64,000 bases of DNA from Ewingella sp. CoE-038-23 (GTDB taxonomy: Bacteria; Pseudomonadota; Gammaproteobacteria; Enterobacterales; Enterobacteriaceae): the NCBI RefSeq assembly GCF_040419245.1, contig NZ_JAZHOH010000001.1, positions 3,534,001 to 3,598,000 of the forward strand. Reading direction: 5' to 3'. Under the pieces are notes generated by a model. It saw nothing but the letters and a program-made list of their open reading frames with translations. It was not told the origin of the DNA and searched no databases. Shown in pieces: positions 9,263 to 17,181 of the stretch. How positions within the stretch are numbered: the stretch's first letter is position 1; every line of letters begins with the position of its first letter. The position numbers and the translations under genes are program-made.

Positions 9263-10183
9263 ATGGCTGGAACCAGCCTTCTGGCATTAATCGATGACAT
9301 TGCTTCAATCCTCGACGACGTTGCCGCAATGAGCAAAGTGGCCGCCAAGAAAACCGCCAGCGTGCTGGGCGATGACTTGGCGCTAAATGCTCAGCAAGTT
9401 AGCGGCGTTAAAGCTGACAGAGAGTTACCTATTGTCTGGTCAGTGGCAAAAGGTTCATTGATTAATAAGGCAATCTTGGTGCCGCTGGCACTATTAATCA
9501 GCGCGTTTGCCTCTTGGGCAATCACGCCATTGTTGATGATTGGTGGTGCATACCTTTGTTATGAAGGTTTCGAAAAGGTGGCGCACAAGCTATTGCACGG
9601 CAAAAAAGATAAGCAGCAAAAAGCGGACGCCTCGCGCGAGGTTAAATCCGACGCTGATATTGCCAAGGTAGAAAAAGAGAAGATCAAAGGCGCCGTGCGC
9701 ACCGACTTTATTCTCTCGGCGGAAATCATTGTGATTTCTCTGGGAACCGTCGCCGCCGCGCCGTTTATGAGCCAAGTGACCGTGATGGTGCTGATTGCTA
9801 TCGCCATGACGCTGGGCGTGTATGGTTTGGTCGGGCTGATTGTGAAAATCGATGACGCGGGTTTGTATCTGAGCAAGCTGCGGGGTGAAAACAGCCTAAT
9901 GAACGGCGTACGCGCGTTTGGCGGCATGGTGGTTAACGCCGCGCCGTTGCTGATGAAAACCCTCTCCGTGGTCGGTACCATCGCCATGTTCCTGGTGGGT
10001 GGTAGCATCATCAGCCACGGTTTGCCCTTCATGCACAGTCTGGTTGAAGTGCTTAATCACGGGCATCAGGGCTTTGTCAGCACGCTTATCACCGGTGCAA
10101 CCGATCTGGCTGTCGGCCTGATTGTCGGTGCCGCCGTGCTGGGCGTCGTGATGCTTGGCCAGAAAATCTTTAAGAAAGGCTAA
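9263..10183 (+). CDS. yedI: DUF808 family inner-membrane protein YedI
   Basis: 306 residues; MAGTSLLALIDDIASILDDVAAMSKVAAKKTASVLGDDLA is the diagnostic start of the DUF808/YedI family. Several hydrophobic segments follow (about 75-100, 150-200, 225-255, 275-300), separated by a charged cytoplasmic loop rich in K and D (about 115-145). The molecular role is unknown. It is monocistronic with its own terminator and an AAGGGAG ribosome site. Confidence 0.92.
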   Translation: MAGTSLLALIDDIASILDDVAAMSKVAAKKTASVLGDDLALNAQQVSGVKADRELPIVWSVAKGSLINKAILVPLALLISAFASWAITPLLMIGGAYLCYEGFEKVAHKLLHGKKDKQQKADASREVKSDADIAKVEKEKIKGAVRTDFILSAEIIVISLGTVAAAPFMSQVTVMVLIAIAMTLGVYGLVGLIVKIDDAGLYLSKLRGENSLMNGVRAFGGMVVNAAPLLMKTLSVVGTIAMFLVGGSIISHGLPFMHSLVEVLNHGHQGFVSTLITGATDLAVGLIVGAAVLGVVMLGQKIFKKG

Positions 10184-10198
10184 TTAAAAACGCCAATA

Positions 10199-10236
10199 AA
10201 AAGGGCTGCGGTTTATCTCGCAGCCCTTCTTCTTTT
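10199..10236. terminator. Terminator downstream of yedI
   Basis: AAGGGCTGCG / CGCAGCCCTT stem with an 8-nt loop and T-rich sequence after it. It probably also serves the convergent methyltransferase gene. Confidence 0.8.
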
Positions 10237-10269
10237 ATAAAGACAGTTTTATAGAAACAGTCCTACCGG

Positions 10270-11040
10270 CTAACTTTTCTTGGCAATGATAAAGGCCAAA
10301 TCCACGGTAAAAGTACCGTCCTCTTGGATCTCAAAGTGCTGAATCACTTCGTCTGACATCGCTTTTTGCAACTCACGGATCGCCACCACAAAGTGCTCTG
10401 GAGTGCGCATTCTCTCAACCCAGCTTTTAAACTCTAACTGCGTGCGCCCGGAGGTTAACTCTTGGACTAACAACCCAGCTTCGCTAAACAGCGTCAGCCA
10501 CTCGCCCGGCGCATAGTTGTGGACGTGCGAGGTATCGCGCAGTTTTTCGATGGTCTGCAAAAAGATGTCTTTCACTGGCTGGCCGGTAGAAGCCAGATCC
10601 ATCATGATCATAATGCCGCCGGGCTTCAGCACGCGGCGCACCTCGCGCAGCGCCTGACCGACGTCGTGCCAGTGGTGTGCAGAGTAACGGCTAATAATGA
10701 TGTCGGCACTGCTGTCGGCGAAAGGCAGTGACTCCGCCACGCCCTGCTCGACGCTGATATTGGCTAAGCCTTTGTCCTTCGCCGCCTGACTGACCACTTC
10801 CAGCATTTGCGCTGACAAATCATAGGCCACCACCTCTTTTACCGCCTTCGCCGCGACGAAGCTGGCGTGCCCAGCTCCACAGCCTAAGTCGATAACTCGG
10901 GCGTCCGAGTGTGACTGCAACACTTTGGCTAATCTTTGTAAATCAGGTCCTTGTGAGTGAACCGCGCTGGTTAAGTAATCCTGCGCCTGTGAACCGAACT
11001 GCTTATCGACCGTCTGGCTGTGACTGTTTTTGCTTTCCAT
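10270..11040 (-). CDS. Class I SAM-dependent methyltransferase (YafE/UbiE-like)
   Basis: 256 residues. The SAM-binding loop VIDLGCGAGHASF (about 49-61), AYDLSAQML, the post-II ADIIISRYSAHHWHD and LREVRRVLKPGGIMIMMD are the standard methyltransferase-11 motifs. It resembles E. coli YafE, an uncharacterised UbiE/COQ5-like protein. It is transcribed divergently from an HTH/MmyB-type regulator, which may control it. The substrate is unknown. Confidence 0.8.
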   Translation of the reverse strand: MESKNSHSQTVDKQFGSQAQDYLTSAVHSQGPDLQRLAKVLQSHSDARVIDLGCGAGHASFVAAKAVKEVVAYDLSAQMLEVVSQAAKDKGLANISVEQGVAESLPFADSSADIIISRYSAHHWHDVGQALREVRRVLKPGGIMIMMDLASTGQPVKDIFLQTIEKLRDTSHVHNYAPGEWLTLFSEAGLLVQELTSGRTQLEFKSWVERMRTPEHFVVAIRELQKAMSDEVIQHFEIQEDGTFTVDLAFIIAKKS

Positions 11041-11204
11041 TGAGTGCTCCCGTCTGTTTGTTATTGTTGTTTTGCCGATGATGCTGCCTTAGCCAAAATG
11101 GCCGTAGAAACACTATAGGTACTGTTTTATACGGGTACAATATGAGCATTTATACTAGTATTAATAACACCCTGTCTGAGTCTTTAATCTGAGTAGCGAC
11201 GGCG

Positions 11205-11993
11205 ATGAATAACAACGATCCTCTGAATGGCCCGAAGGCATTAGGCGCATTTTTGCGAGCACAGCGCGAGCGTACTTCGCCGCAAGATGTCGGGTTGCCA
11301 AGCTCCCCGCGCCGCCGGACCAGCGGGCTGCGCCGCGAGGAGTTGGCGCAAATCAGCGGCATCAGCACCACTTGGTATACCTGGATCGAGCAAGGGCGAG
11401 ACGTGTCGATTTCCGCCGCGACGCTTGATCGATTGGCGCAGGCGCTAAGGTTGGAGAGTGCCGCGCGCGAATACCTCTTTAGCCTTGCTGAGATCAAAGA
11501 TCCGCAGGCTAAAATTACCGATAACGCGCCGGACGCACGCATTCGTGAATCCGTGCATCAGCTCAACTGTCCGGGGTATTTGCTGGACAGCGCCTGGAAC
11601 GTGCTGAGCTGGAACCCGCAGGCCGAGCAGCTTTTCGCGGGCTGGCTGGGGGTGGATTCCCAACCGAACCTGCTACGCTTTATGTTTCTCAATCCGCTGG
11701 CCCGCACGCTGGTAGTCAACTGGTCGCAGCGCGCCAAGCGCGTGGTAGCCGAGTTTCGTGCCGAAAGTGCACATTACGCCCATTCAGATGAGATTCGCCA
11801 AAGCGTGATGGCGCTGCGCGAAGAGAGTGAAGTGTTCGACCAGTGGTGGACGCAGCAGGACGTGCTGGGCCGCGAAGGGGGAGAACGCCGCTTCCAGCAT
11901 CCGATTCAGGGCGAAATGGTGTATCGCCAGCAGACCTTCTTCCCGGCGAGCCATGCAGAATTCAAACTGGTGATGCTTATCGAACAGCACTAA
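11205..11993 (+). CDS. HTH (XRE-type) regulator with MmyB-like ligand-binding domain
   Basis: 262 residues. The N-terminal part (about 10-85) includes SPRRRTSGLRREELAQISGISTTWYTWIEQGRD, the signature of the helix-turn-helix family that carries a C-terminal MmyB-like PAS domain (about 105-260; here GYLLDSAWNVLSWNPQAEQLF and FLNPLAR). Such proteins often control an adjacent short-chain reductase or methyltransferase gene. Here the divergent neighbour is the YafE-like methyltransferase, 164 bases away. Confidence 0.85.
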   Translation: MNNNDPLNGPKALGAFLRAQRERTSPQDVGLPSSPRRRTSGLRREELAQISGISTTWYTWIEQGRDVSISAATLDRLAQALRLESAAREYLFSLAEIKDPQAKITDNAPDARIRESVHQLNCPGYLLDSAWNVLSWNPQAEQLFAGWLGVDSQPNLLRFMFLNPLARTLVVNWSQRAKRVVAEFRAESAHYAHSDEIRQSVMALREESEVFDQWWTQQDVLGREGGERRFQHPIQGEMVYRQQTFFPASHAEFKLVMLIEQH

Positions 11994-12077
11994 GCCCAAT
12001 TGACGGTTTATCAGAGATATGTGAGGCTGAATTAGCCTATTTCCACATCCCTATTAACGCCCTGACAGGACTCATTC

Positions 12078-12632
12078 ATGCAAATTCGCCAGATCTATCA
12101 GGATGACAATATCGAGATCCGTGTCGCCACGGAACTGGAAGCTCAGCTTCATTTCGATGCGATCAGTGACTCTGTAAAAGAAATCGGCGCGTGGGAAGGT
12201 TGGTGCACCGAGCATTACGCACTGAAAGATAGCCGCAAATATTTGCTGGAATGTGCAGAAAAGCAGCTTCGCGGTGTGGAATATAACTTCTGCATTTTTG
12301 ATCGCCACAGCGGGCAAATAGTCGGCGCGGTGAGCGTGAACCGTATCAATACTGATTACAAATTTGGCAATGTTGGCTACTGGATCCGCAGCGGCTTTAC
12401 GGGTAAATCATTGGCCACTATCGCGGCGAAAGCGGCGGCCTATTTTGCATTTAATGAGCTGGGCCTCACCCGCGTGGAAATCGTCGCCATGGAGGAGAAT
12501 CTGCGTAGCCGCCGCGTTGCCGAAAAGCTTGGCGCCGTCTCTGAAGGCCTGCACCGCAATCGCCTCTACTATCACGGCCAGCCACGCAACGCCTGGATGT
12601 ATTCATTAATACCCAGTGACTTAACCGACTGA
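12078..12632 (+). CDS. GNAT-family N-acetyltransferase (RimL/RimJ-like)
   Basis: 184 residues with the acetyltransferase-3 layout: IVGAVSVNRIN, then NVGYWIRSGFTGKSLATIAAKAAAYFAFNELGLTRVEI, then NLRSRRVAEKLGAVSEG, the acetyl-CoA binding and substrate helices of ribosomal-protein-like acetyltransferases. The acceptor substrate is not known. It lies 48 bases upstream of sseA on the same strand and may be co-transcribed with it. Confidence 0.82.
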   Translation: MQIRQIYQDDNIEIRVATELEAQLHFDAISDSVKEIGAWEGWCTEHYALKDSRKYLLECAEKQLRGVEYNFCIFDRHSGQIVGAVSVNRINTDYKFGNVGYWIRSGFTGKSLATIAAKAAAYFAFNELGLTRVEIVAMEENLRSRRVAEKLGAVSEGLHRNRLYYHGQPRNAWMYSLIPSDLTD

Positions 12633-12679
12633 ATAAATTAAAAATTACCCCCTGCGAATAACTAGGATAAGGCATCAAA

Positions 12680-13525
12680 ATGAGCTCTTCTGCACATACT
12701 GTTTCAACCGAATGGCTGGCAAAAAACCTCAATGCGCCGGACGTGGTGATCATCGACTGTAGCAAATCCAAACCGGGTATCACGCCGCCGATTGATTTCC
12801 ACGGTAGGTATCTTGAATCACATATTCCGGGCGCAATTTATGTCGAAGTCGACAGCATTTCTGACTGCACCACCGGCCTGCCGCATATGATGCCAACCGC
12901 CGAGGAATTTGCCGCGTCGATGGGCCGTTTAGGCATCGCTGACACCCAAACCATCATCCTTTATGACGAAGGCGATCTCTTCTCCGCACCCCGAGTTTGG
13001 TGGATGTTGACCAGCTTCGGTGCGAAAACCGTGCGCGTGCTGGATGGCGGATTTAATGCCTGGAAAGCCGAGGGCCGCCCAACCCAGAGTGGTGAAATTG
13101 TTCGCGTCCCGAGCACCTTTAACGCCAAGCTGATTCGCCCGGTGGTGGTTAACTCCCAGCAAGTTATGGACTCATTGGGCAAGGTGCAAATCATCGACGC
13201 GCGCTCGCTGGGCCGTTTCAAAGCAGAGCAGCCGGAGCCTCGTCCGGGCCTGCACGGCGGCCATATCCCCGGCAGCCTGAGCGTGCCTTTCACAGAACTG
13301 ACGCATAACGGCCATTTGAAGTCGCCACAGGAGCTGAAAGCCACCTTTGAGCGTCTGGGCGTTGACCTGAATAAGCCGGTCATCACCAGCTGTGGCTCCG
13401 GCGTGACTGCCGCCGCACTGGCGTTTGGGTTGGATTCGCTCGGCGTGAAGGATGTCATGCTGTATGACGGCTCATGGGCCGAATGGGGCAGCATCGACGA
13501 AGACTACCCTATCGAAACCCACTAA
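12680..13525 (+). CDS. sseA: 3-mercaptopyruvate sulfurtransferase
   Basis: 281 residues, the length of E. coli SseA. Two rhodanese domains (about 1-140 and 165-280). The second holds the active-site cysteine C238 in TSCGSGVTA; the CGSGVT loop distinguishes mercaptopyruvate sulfurtransferases from thiosulfate sulfurtransferases. It transfers sulfur from 3-mercaptopyruvate to acceptors such as thiols or cyanide in the cytoplasm. Confidence 0.95.
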   Translation: MSSSAHTVSTEWLAKNLNAPDVVIIDCSKSKPGITPPIDFHGRYLESHIPGAIYVEVDSISDCTTGLPHMMPTAEEFAASMGRLGIADTQTIILYDEGDLFSAPRVWWMLTSFGAKTVRVLDGGFNAWKAEGRPTQSGEIVRVPSTFNAKLIRPVVVNSQQVMDSLGKVQIIDARSLGRFKAEQPEPRPGLHGGHIPGSLSVPFTELTHNGHLKSPQELKATFERLGVDLNKPVITSCGSGVTAAALAFGLDSLGVKDVMLYDGSWAEWGSIDEDYPIETH

Positions 13526-13541
13526 AACGCGATTGTTCGTG

Positions 13542-13582
13542 GCAATAAAAAAACCGGACTCTGAGGTCCGGTTTTTTATTGC
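13542..13582. terminator. Bidirectional terminator after sseA
   Basis: A very long stem of 17-18 bases per arm, from GCAATAAAAAAACCGGAC to the opposite arm, with a 6-nt loop, between two convergent genes. A run of A/T pairs gives U-tracts on both strands. Confidence 0.9.
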
Positions 13583-13592
13583 ATGAAGAGAT

Positions 13593-14384
13593 TTAGAGCT
13601 GGCTCACGCCAAGCTGCAAGGCGGCATCTCGCATCTGGTGAATCACCTGATACTCCTCGCGCGGCAGCACCGTAAAACCTTTGATAAGCAGCTTTTCGCA
13701 CAGCACCTGATTCTCAGGAGCGGCGATAGTTTGAGTCACGGCGTGCCGCAAAATGCTGAGCATCTCCGGCGAAGTTGACGCCGAAGTGATCAGCGGCAAA
13801 CCCGGCGCCGCGGCCGTCTGGCCGATAATGCTCAACCCCTCGACTTCCTGTGGAACATAGCGGCGCAGCAGTTCCAGCGTCACGCAATCTATGGCAGCAA
13901 TATCGGCACGCCCCTGCTGAACGGCAGCCAGTGAGTGGCGGTGGCCGCCGGTTTCCAGCCTGTCGCCAAAGAACTTTCCATTCTCAGCCAGTGGCGCAAT
14001 CAAAGCTCGCAGGCTGTTAAAACCTGACTGCGAGTCAGTGCTGTTGAACGCCACGGTCCGGCCGCGAAAATCGGCTAGAGTAGCTTGGCTATCTTCAGCG
14101 CGAGCCAGAAGAAAACTGCGATAATAAGGCCCATTACAGCCCGGCGCGCTGTAATTGAAGGTACCAATCAGTTGGACCTGAGGCAAAAACTCGACCAGCG
14201 GAAAACCACAGGTCTGGCTAAGCAGCAAATCCTTCTCCTGCCAGTGCCCGAGAAGGCGATCGGGCCATTCAAGTTTAGCGGGAAGAGAGTCCAAACCGGA
14301 CGCCGCTAACTTATCGCGAAGCGCCTGCCAAAATTGTTCGACGTCATTGAGCTGTACGCCATACATCGGCAATGAAACCAGCAT
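13593..14384 (-). CDS. PhnD-like binding-protein-fold protein without a signal peptide
   Basis: 263 residues with the phosphate/phosphonate-binding (PhnD-like) fold: GTFNYSAPGCNGPYYRSFLLA, LADFRGRTVAFNSTDSQSGFNSLR, and GGHRHSLAAVQQGRADIAAIDCVT. The last two are typical of that family. It starts directly with the domain (MLVSLPMYGVQLNDVEQFW), so it is probably cytoplasmic rather than a periplasmic receptor. No permease or ATPase gene is adjacent. It lies upstream of nothing obvious and 15 bases downstream of a fatty acid desaturase gene on the same strand. Confidence 0.75.
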   Translation of the reverse strand: MLVSLPMYGVQLNDVEQFWQALRDKLAASGLDSLPAKLEWPDRLLGHWQEKDLLLSQTCGFPLVEFLPQVQLIGTFNYSAPGCNGPYYRSFLLARAEDSQATLADFRGRTVAFNSTDSQSGFNSLRALIAPLAENGKFFGDRLETGGHRHSLAAVQQGRADIAAIDCVTLELLRRYVPQEVEGLSIIGQTAAAPGLPLITSASTSPEMLSILRHAVTQTIAAPENQVLCEKLLIKGFTVLPREEYQVIHQMRDAALQLGVSQL

Positions 14385-14399
14385 GCAACACTCCTAAAT

Positions 14400-15416
14400 T
14401 CAATATTCCTGACGGACCTGTTGCTGATAATCATAGCCGCTGAACGCTTCTGGCGCATCAGGCTGGCCTGGGGCTAAAGGATGAATTTCAACATGAATTG
14501 GCTTCAACGCGTGTTCACTCAACCACTGGGAATAGCCTTCCACCAAAAAACCTTCACTACGCCGAATATAGGCTTCTCTTTCAGCCAGATACACCTTACG
14601 CAAGGCATACCATGGCAGGCCGGGTAAATCGTGATGCACCAGATGGTAATTGAGATTGAGGAACAATAAACGCCAGGCGAATGCGGCCTCATTCAGCGTC
14701 GAACGAGCCTCCGGCGCTTCGTGAGCACGGTGTTCGAAGAAAGAGCGCAGCTTGGTTAAACTCAGCGCCGGGTAACTAACCGCAATGACGAAATAAACTG
14801 GCGACAAGCCGCGAAGGCTCATCCAGTACAGCAGCGCTGCAAGCATCACGATATGAATCACCCACATCGCGATGGTTTTTATCTCACCTTTGAACAACGC
14901 CATCAGCGCGCCGGAAAGCGTGGCGTAGATATCCAGCAACGGGCCGACAATCATCCGCCCCGGCAGAGTATTGCGCAGCTTAATCACGGCAACAAACCAC
15001 GCGGGGAATCGCTCCCAGCGCGCGCGGGTAAAGTAGTAACCTTCAGGATCGTCTTCCGGCAAAGTGAGGTGGTCATTGCGATGATGATGCAAATGCGAGT
15101 CACGGTATAAAGCGTACGGATACCAAACCGCCAAGGGCAAGGTACCAAACAGCTGGTTCAGCCAGGCTTTGCGGGTCGGATGGCCGTGGATCAACTCATG
15201 CTGTAACGACATATACCAAGTAGTAAACAGCACCAATAGAGGTGTCGCCACCCACGCGCCCAGCGTTTGCCAGAAATAAACCACGGCGAACCAACCGCTG
15301 TAAACTGTCACCATCAATATCCATGTCGGCATTTCCAGCCGCCACCACCACGCCTGCGAAAGCTGGTGAATATCGGCTCGTTGTCGAGCATGAAGATAAT
15401 GAGAAGTCGAAGACAT
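14400..15416 (-). CDS. Fatty acid desaturase family protein
   Basis: 338 residues from the ATG at 15416 (a TTG at 15446 would add 10). An integral-membrane desaturase with the three histidine boxes that bind the di-iron centre: HELIHGH, HLHHH and HLVHHD. Hydrophobic segments lie before the first box and between the second and third. The family introduces double bonds or hydroxyl groups into acyl chains or carotenoids using O2; this member's substrate is unknown. Probably co-transcribed with the PhnD-like gene 15 bases downstream. Confidence 0.85.
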   Translation of the reverse strand: MSSTSHYLHARQRADIHQLSQAWWWRLEMPTWILMVTVYSGWFAVVYFWQTLGAWVATPLLVLFTTWYMSLQHELIHGHPTRKAWLNQLFGTLPLAVWYPYALYRDSHLHHHRNDHLTLPEDDPEGYYFTRARWERFPAWFVAVIKLRNTLPGRMIVGPLLDIYATLSGALMALFKGEIKTIAMWVIHIVMLAALLYWMSLRGLSPVYFVIAVSYPALSLTKLRSFFEHRAHEAPEARSTLNEAAFAWRLLFLNLNYHLVHHDLPGLPWYALRKVYLAEREAYIRRSEGFLVEGYSQWLSEHALKPIHVEIHPLAPGQPDAPEAFSGYDYQQQVRQEY

Positions 15417-15623
15417 AACGGCGCGCCAGAAGAGAAGATGCGGCAATTATCAGGTAGCGGAAAAGGTTAGTTAAGCGACTAATAACGCTTTGATTAGCAA
15501 TTAAATCGCTAAAGCTGGAGAGTAAATAAACAGTTGTGGGATAGGTTGAGATTGATACACTTCACGCGGGTGCTCAGGATCTTTCTGTTCTGAGCAGCAG
15601 TCAAATTGATGTTGTAAGGCGCA

Positions 15624-15679
15624 GAAAGAGAAAAGCCCCGAATTGAGTAAATCAACCCGAGGCCACTCTTATGCTCCAC
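15624..15679 (-). ncRNA. Sok-like antisense RNA, copy 1
   Basis: On the minus strand a TTGCCT -35, 17-bp spacer and TACCTT -10 (15691-15686) predict a start near 15679. About 55 nt later comes a stem (CCTCGGGTTG with CAATTCGGGG, using G-U pairs) followed by CTTTTCTCTTT, a terminator. Such an RNA would cover the mok start region of the hok mRNA, as Sok does. Ends are estimates. Confidence 0.7.
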
Positions 15680-15730
15680 AACATAAAGGTAGCCTCTTAC
15701 CCGCCGAAAGGCAAGGCAGCGGAGGCCTAG
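15671..15730 (+). CDS. mok-like leader ORF, copy 1 (ends in TAG)
   Basis: 19 codons, MLHNIKVASYPPKGKAAEA, then TAG immediately before the hok ATG (TAGATG). In copy 2 the same codon is GAG, so mok runs through into hok. Here translation would have to terminate and restart at hok, which still allows coupling. Mok translation is known to be needed for Hok synthesis in the R1 system. Confidence 0.55.
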   Translation: MLHNIKVASYPPKGKAAEA

Positions 15731-15883
15731 ATGCCACAAAAACTGGTGTTAATCAGTCTGATTGTTATCTGCATAACGCTTATTGCGTTTACGTGGATAA
15801 CGCGTAGTTCGCTGTGCGAATTACGAGTCAAACAAGGAGACACGGAGGTTGCGGCCATCCTGGCTTACGAAGCCAAAAGGTAA
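15731..15883 (+). CDS. Hok/Gef-family type I toxin, copy 1
   Basis: 50 residues, MPQKLVLISLIVICITLIAF... One N-terminal membrane segment (about 4-22), then TRSSLCELRVKQG and TEVAAILAYEAKR, the conserved periplasmic tail of Hok proteins including the family cysteine C29. Hok inserts in the inner membrane and collapses the membrane potential when not held down by the antisense Sok RNA. The protein is identical in all three copies. Confidence 0.9.
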   Translation: MPQKLVLISLIVICITLIAFTWITRSSLCELRVKQGDTEVAAILAYEAKR

Positions 15884-16217
15884 GGCAACCCAAGGGCGAG
15901 GCGCGATGCCCCGCCTCTTGGTTGTTGTCGTGCATCGATCTCTGAGCCCCCTTCTACAATCTGCCGGCTAATAGGCTGGCAGACCTTTGAATTAGCCTTG
16001 AAGATCTTTCTTTGGTACCTGAACAATCCCGCCCGGCATGCCTTTTCCTGTAAGCAAAAGCTTACTTAAACAGCTAATAAGCTATTGATTATAAAATAAA
16101 TTATCAAAGCAGAACGGCGAATAACACTTGTGGGATAGCTTGAGATTGATACACTTCGCGCGGGTGCTCAGGATCTTTCTGTTCTGAGCAGCAGTCAAAT
16201 TGATGTTGTAAGGCGCA

Positions 16218-16273
16218 GAAAGAGAAAAGCCCCGAATTGAGTAAATCAACCCGAGGCCACTCTTATGCCAGAC
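16218..16273 (-). ncRNA. Sok-like antisense RNA, copy 2
   Basis: Same promoter elements (TACCTT at 16285-16280 on the minus strand, TTGCCT 17 bases upstream) and the same terminator stem as copy 1. Ends are estimates. Confidence 0.7.
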
Positions 16274-16477
16274 AACATAAAGGTAGCCTCTTACCCGCCG
16301 AAAGGCAAGGCAGCGGAGGCCGAGATGCCACAAAAACTGGTGTTAATCAGTCTGATTGTTATCTGCATAACGCTTATCGCGTTTACGTGGATAACGCGTA
16401 GTTCGCTGTGCGAATTACGAGTCAAACAAGGAGACACGGAGGTTGCGGCCATCCTGGCTTACGAAGCCAAAAGGTAA
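16265..16477 (+). CDS. mok-hok in-frame reading frame, copy 2
   Basis: 70 codons: a 20-residue Mok leader (MPDNIKVASYPPKGKAAEAE) in frame with and continuing into the 50-residue Hok. This is the arrangement seen in chromosomal mokC/hokC of E. coli. Of the three copies only this one has an uninterrupted mok-hok frame. Confidence 0.65.
   Translation: MPDNIKVASYPPKGKAAEAEMPQKLVLISLIVICITLIAFTWITRSSLCELRVKQGDTEVAAILAYEAKR
16325..16477 (+). CDS. Hok/Gef-family type I toxin, copy 2
   Basis: 50 residues, identical in sequence to the Hok of copies 1 and 3; nucleotide differences in this stretch are silent (for example the Ala-19 region ATCGCG versus ATTGCG). One membrane segment and the C-terminal Hok signature with the conserved cysteine. 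Confidence 0.9.
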   Translation: MPQKLVLISLIVICITLIAFTWITRSSLCELRVKQGDTEVAAILAYEAKR

Positions 16478-16813
16478 GGCAACCCAAGGGCGGGGCGCGA
16501 TGCCTCGCCTCTTGGTTGTTGTTGTGCATCGATCTCTGAGCACCCTTCTATCATCTGCCGGTTAATAGCCTGTTAGACCTTCGAATTAGCTTTGAAGATC
16601 TTTCTATGCCGCCTCAAAAATGCAGCTCAGCAGGCTTGAGTCCATTAACGAAAAAGCTTACCCGATCAGCTAATAACCTTTTGATTATAAAATAAATTAT
16701 CAAAGCAGAACGGCGAATAACACTTGTAGGATAGCTTGAGATTGATACACTTCGCGCGGGTGCTCAGGATCTTTCTGTTCTGAGCAGCAGTCAATTGATG
16801 TTGTAAGGCGCGG

Positions 16814-16869
16814 AAAGAGAAAAGCCCCGAATTGAGTAAATCAACCCGAGGCCACTCTTATGTCCCAAC
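16814..16869 (-). ncRNA. Sok-like antisense RNA, copy 3
   Basis: Same minus-strand promoter (TACCTT at 16881-16876, TTGCCT upstream) and terminator stem. One change (GCAGAAAG to GCGGAAAG) lies at or just past the predicted end of the RNA. Ends are estimates. Confidence 0.7.
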
Positions 16870-16997
16870 AACATAAAGGTAGCCTCTTACCCGCCGAAAG
16901 GCAAGGCAGCGGAGGCCGAGATGCCACAAAAACTGGTGTTAATCAGTCTGATTGTTATCTGCATAACGCTTATTGCGTTTACGTGGATAACGCGTAG
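16860..16997 (+). CDS. mok-like leader ORF, copy 3 (out of frame with hok)
   Basis: A one-base insertion after the ATG (ATGTCCCAACAAC versus ATGCCAGACAAC) shifts this frame relative to hok. It reads MSQQHKGSLLPAERQGSGG... for 45 codons and stops at TAG inside hok, so it overlaps the hok start. Coupling by overlap is still possible, but the product differs completely from the copy 2 leader. Confidence 0.5.
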   Translation: MSQQHKGSLLPAERQGSGGRDATKTGVNQSDCYLHNAYCVYVDNA

Positions 16998-17073
16998 TTC
17001 GCTGTGCGAATTACGAGTCAAACAAGGAGACACGGAGGTTGCGGCCATCCTGGCTTACGAAGCCAAAAGGTAA
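16921..17073 (+). CDS. Hok/Gef-family type I toxin, copy 3
   Basis: 50 residues, same protein as copies 1 and 2. Convergent with agp, whose stop codon is 109 bases downstream. No terminator other than the shared 3' hairpin (CTGCCGG...CTGGCAG, about 17152-17172) separates them. Confidence 0.9.
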   Translation: MPQKLVLISLIVICITLIAFTWITRSSLCELRVKQGDTEVAAILAYEAKR

Positions 17074-17181
17074 GGCAACCCAAGGGCGGGGCGCGATGCC
17101 CCGCCTCTTGGTTGTTGTTGTGCATCGATCTCTGAGCACCCTTCTACAATCTGCCGGTTAATAGGCTGGCAGACCTTCGAA

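Larger units (their letters stand above)
15534..16011 (+). repeat. hok/sok tandem repeat, copy 1
   Basis: First of three near-identical ~478-bp units spaced 594 and 596 bp apart. It contains a 5' metastable hairpin (GCTCAG...CTGAGC, 15572-15595), the antisense Sok region, a mok leader frame, hok, and a 3' tail ending in the same 20-odd bases that close the agp coding region. Its upstream flank differs from those of copies 2 and 3, and its mok frame carries a stop codon. Confidence 0.9.
16128..16605 (+). repeat. hok/sok tandem repeat, copy 2
   Basis: Second unit with the same order of elements: 5' hairpin at 16166-16189, Sok, mok, hok, 3' tail. The ~45 bases just upstream (TTGATTATAAAATAAATTAT... 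at 16084-16127) are shared with copy 3 but not copy 1, suggesting copies 2 and 3 arose from one another most recently. The agp-like tail is decayed (in-frame stop). Confidence 0.9.

Noticed and set aside
15509..16333. Minus-strand frames across the hok repeats (MWHLGLRCLAFRRV...)
   Set aside because: They are the antisense of mok and the repeat 5' region, and their apparent conservation follows from the DNA repeat itself.
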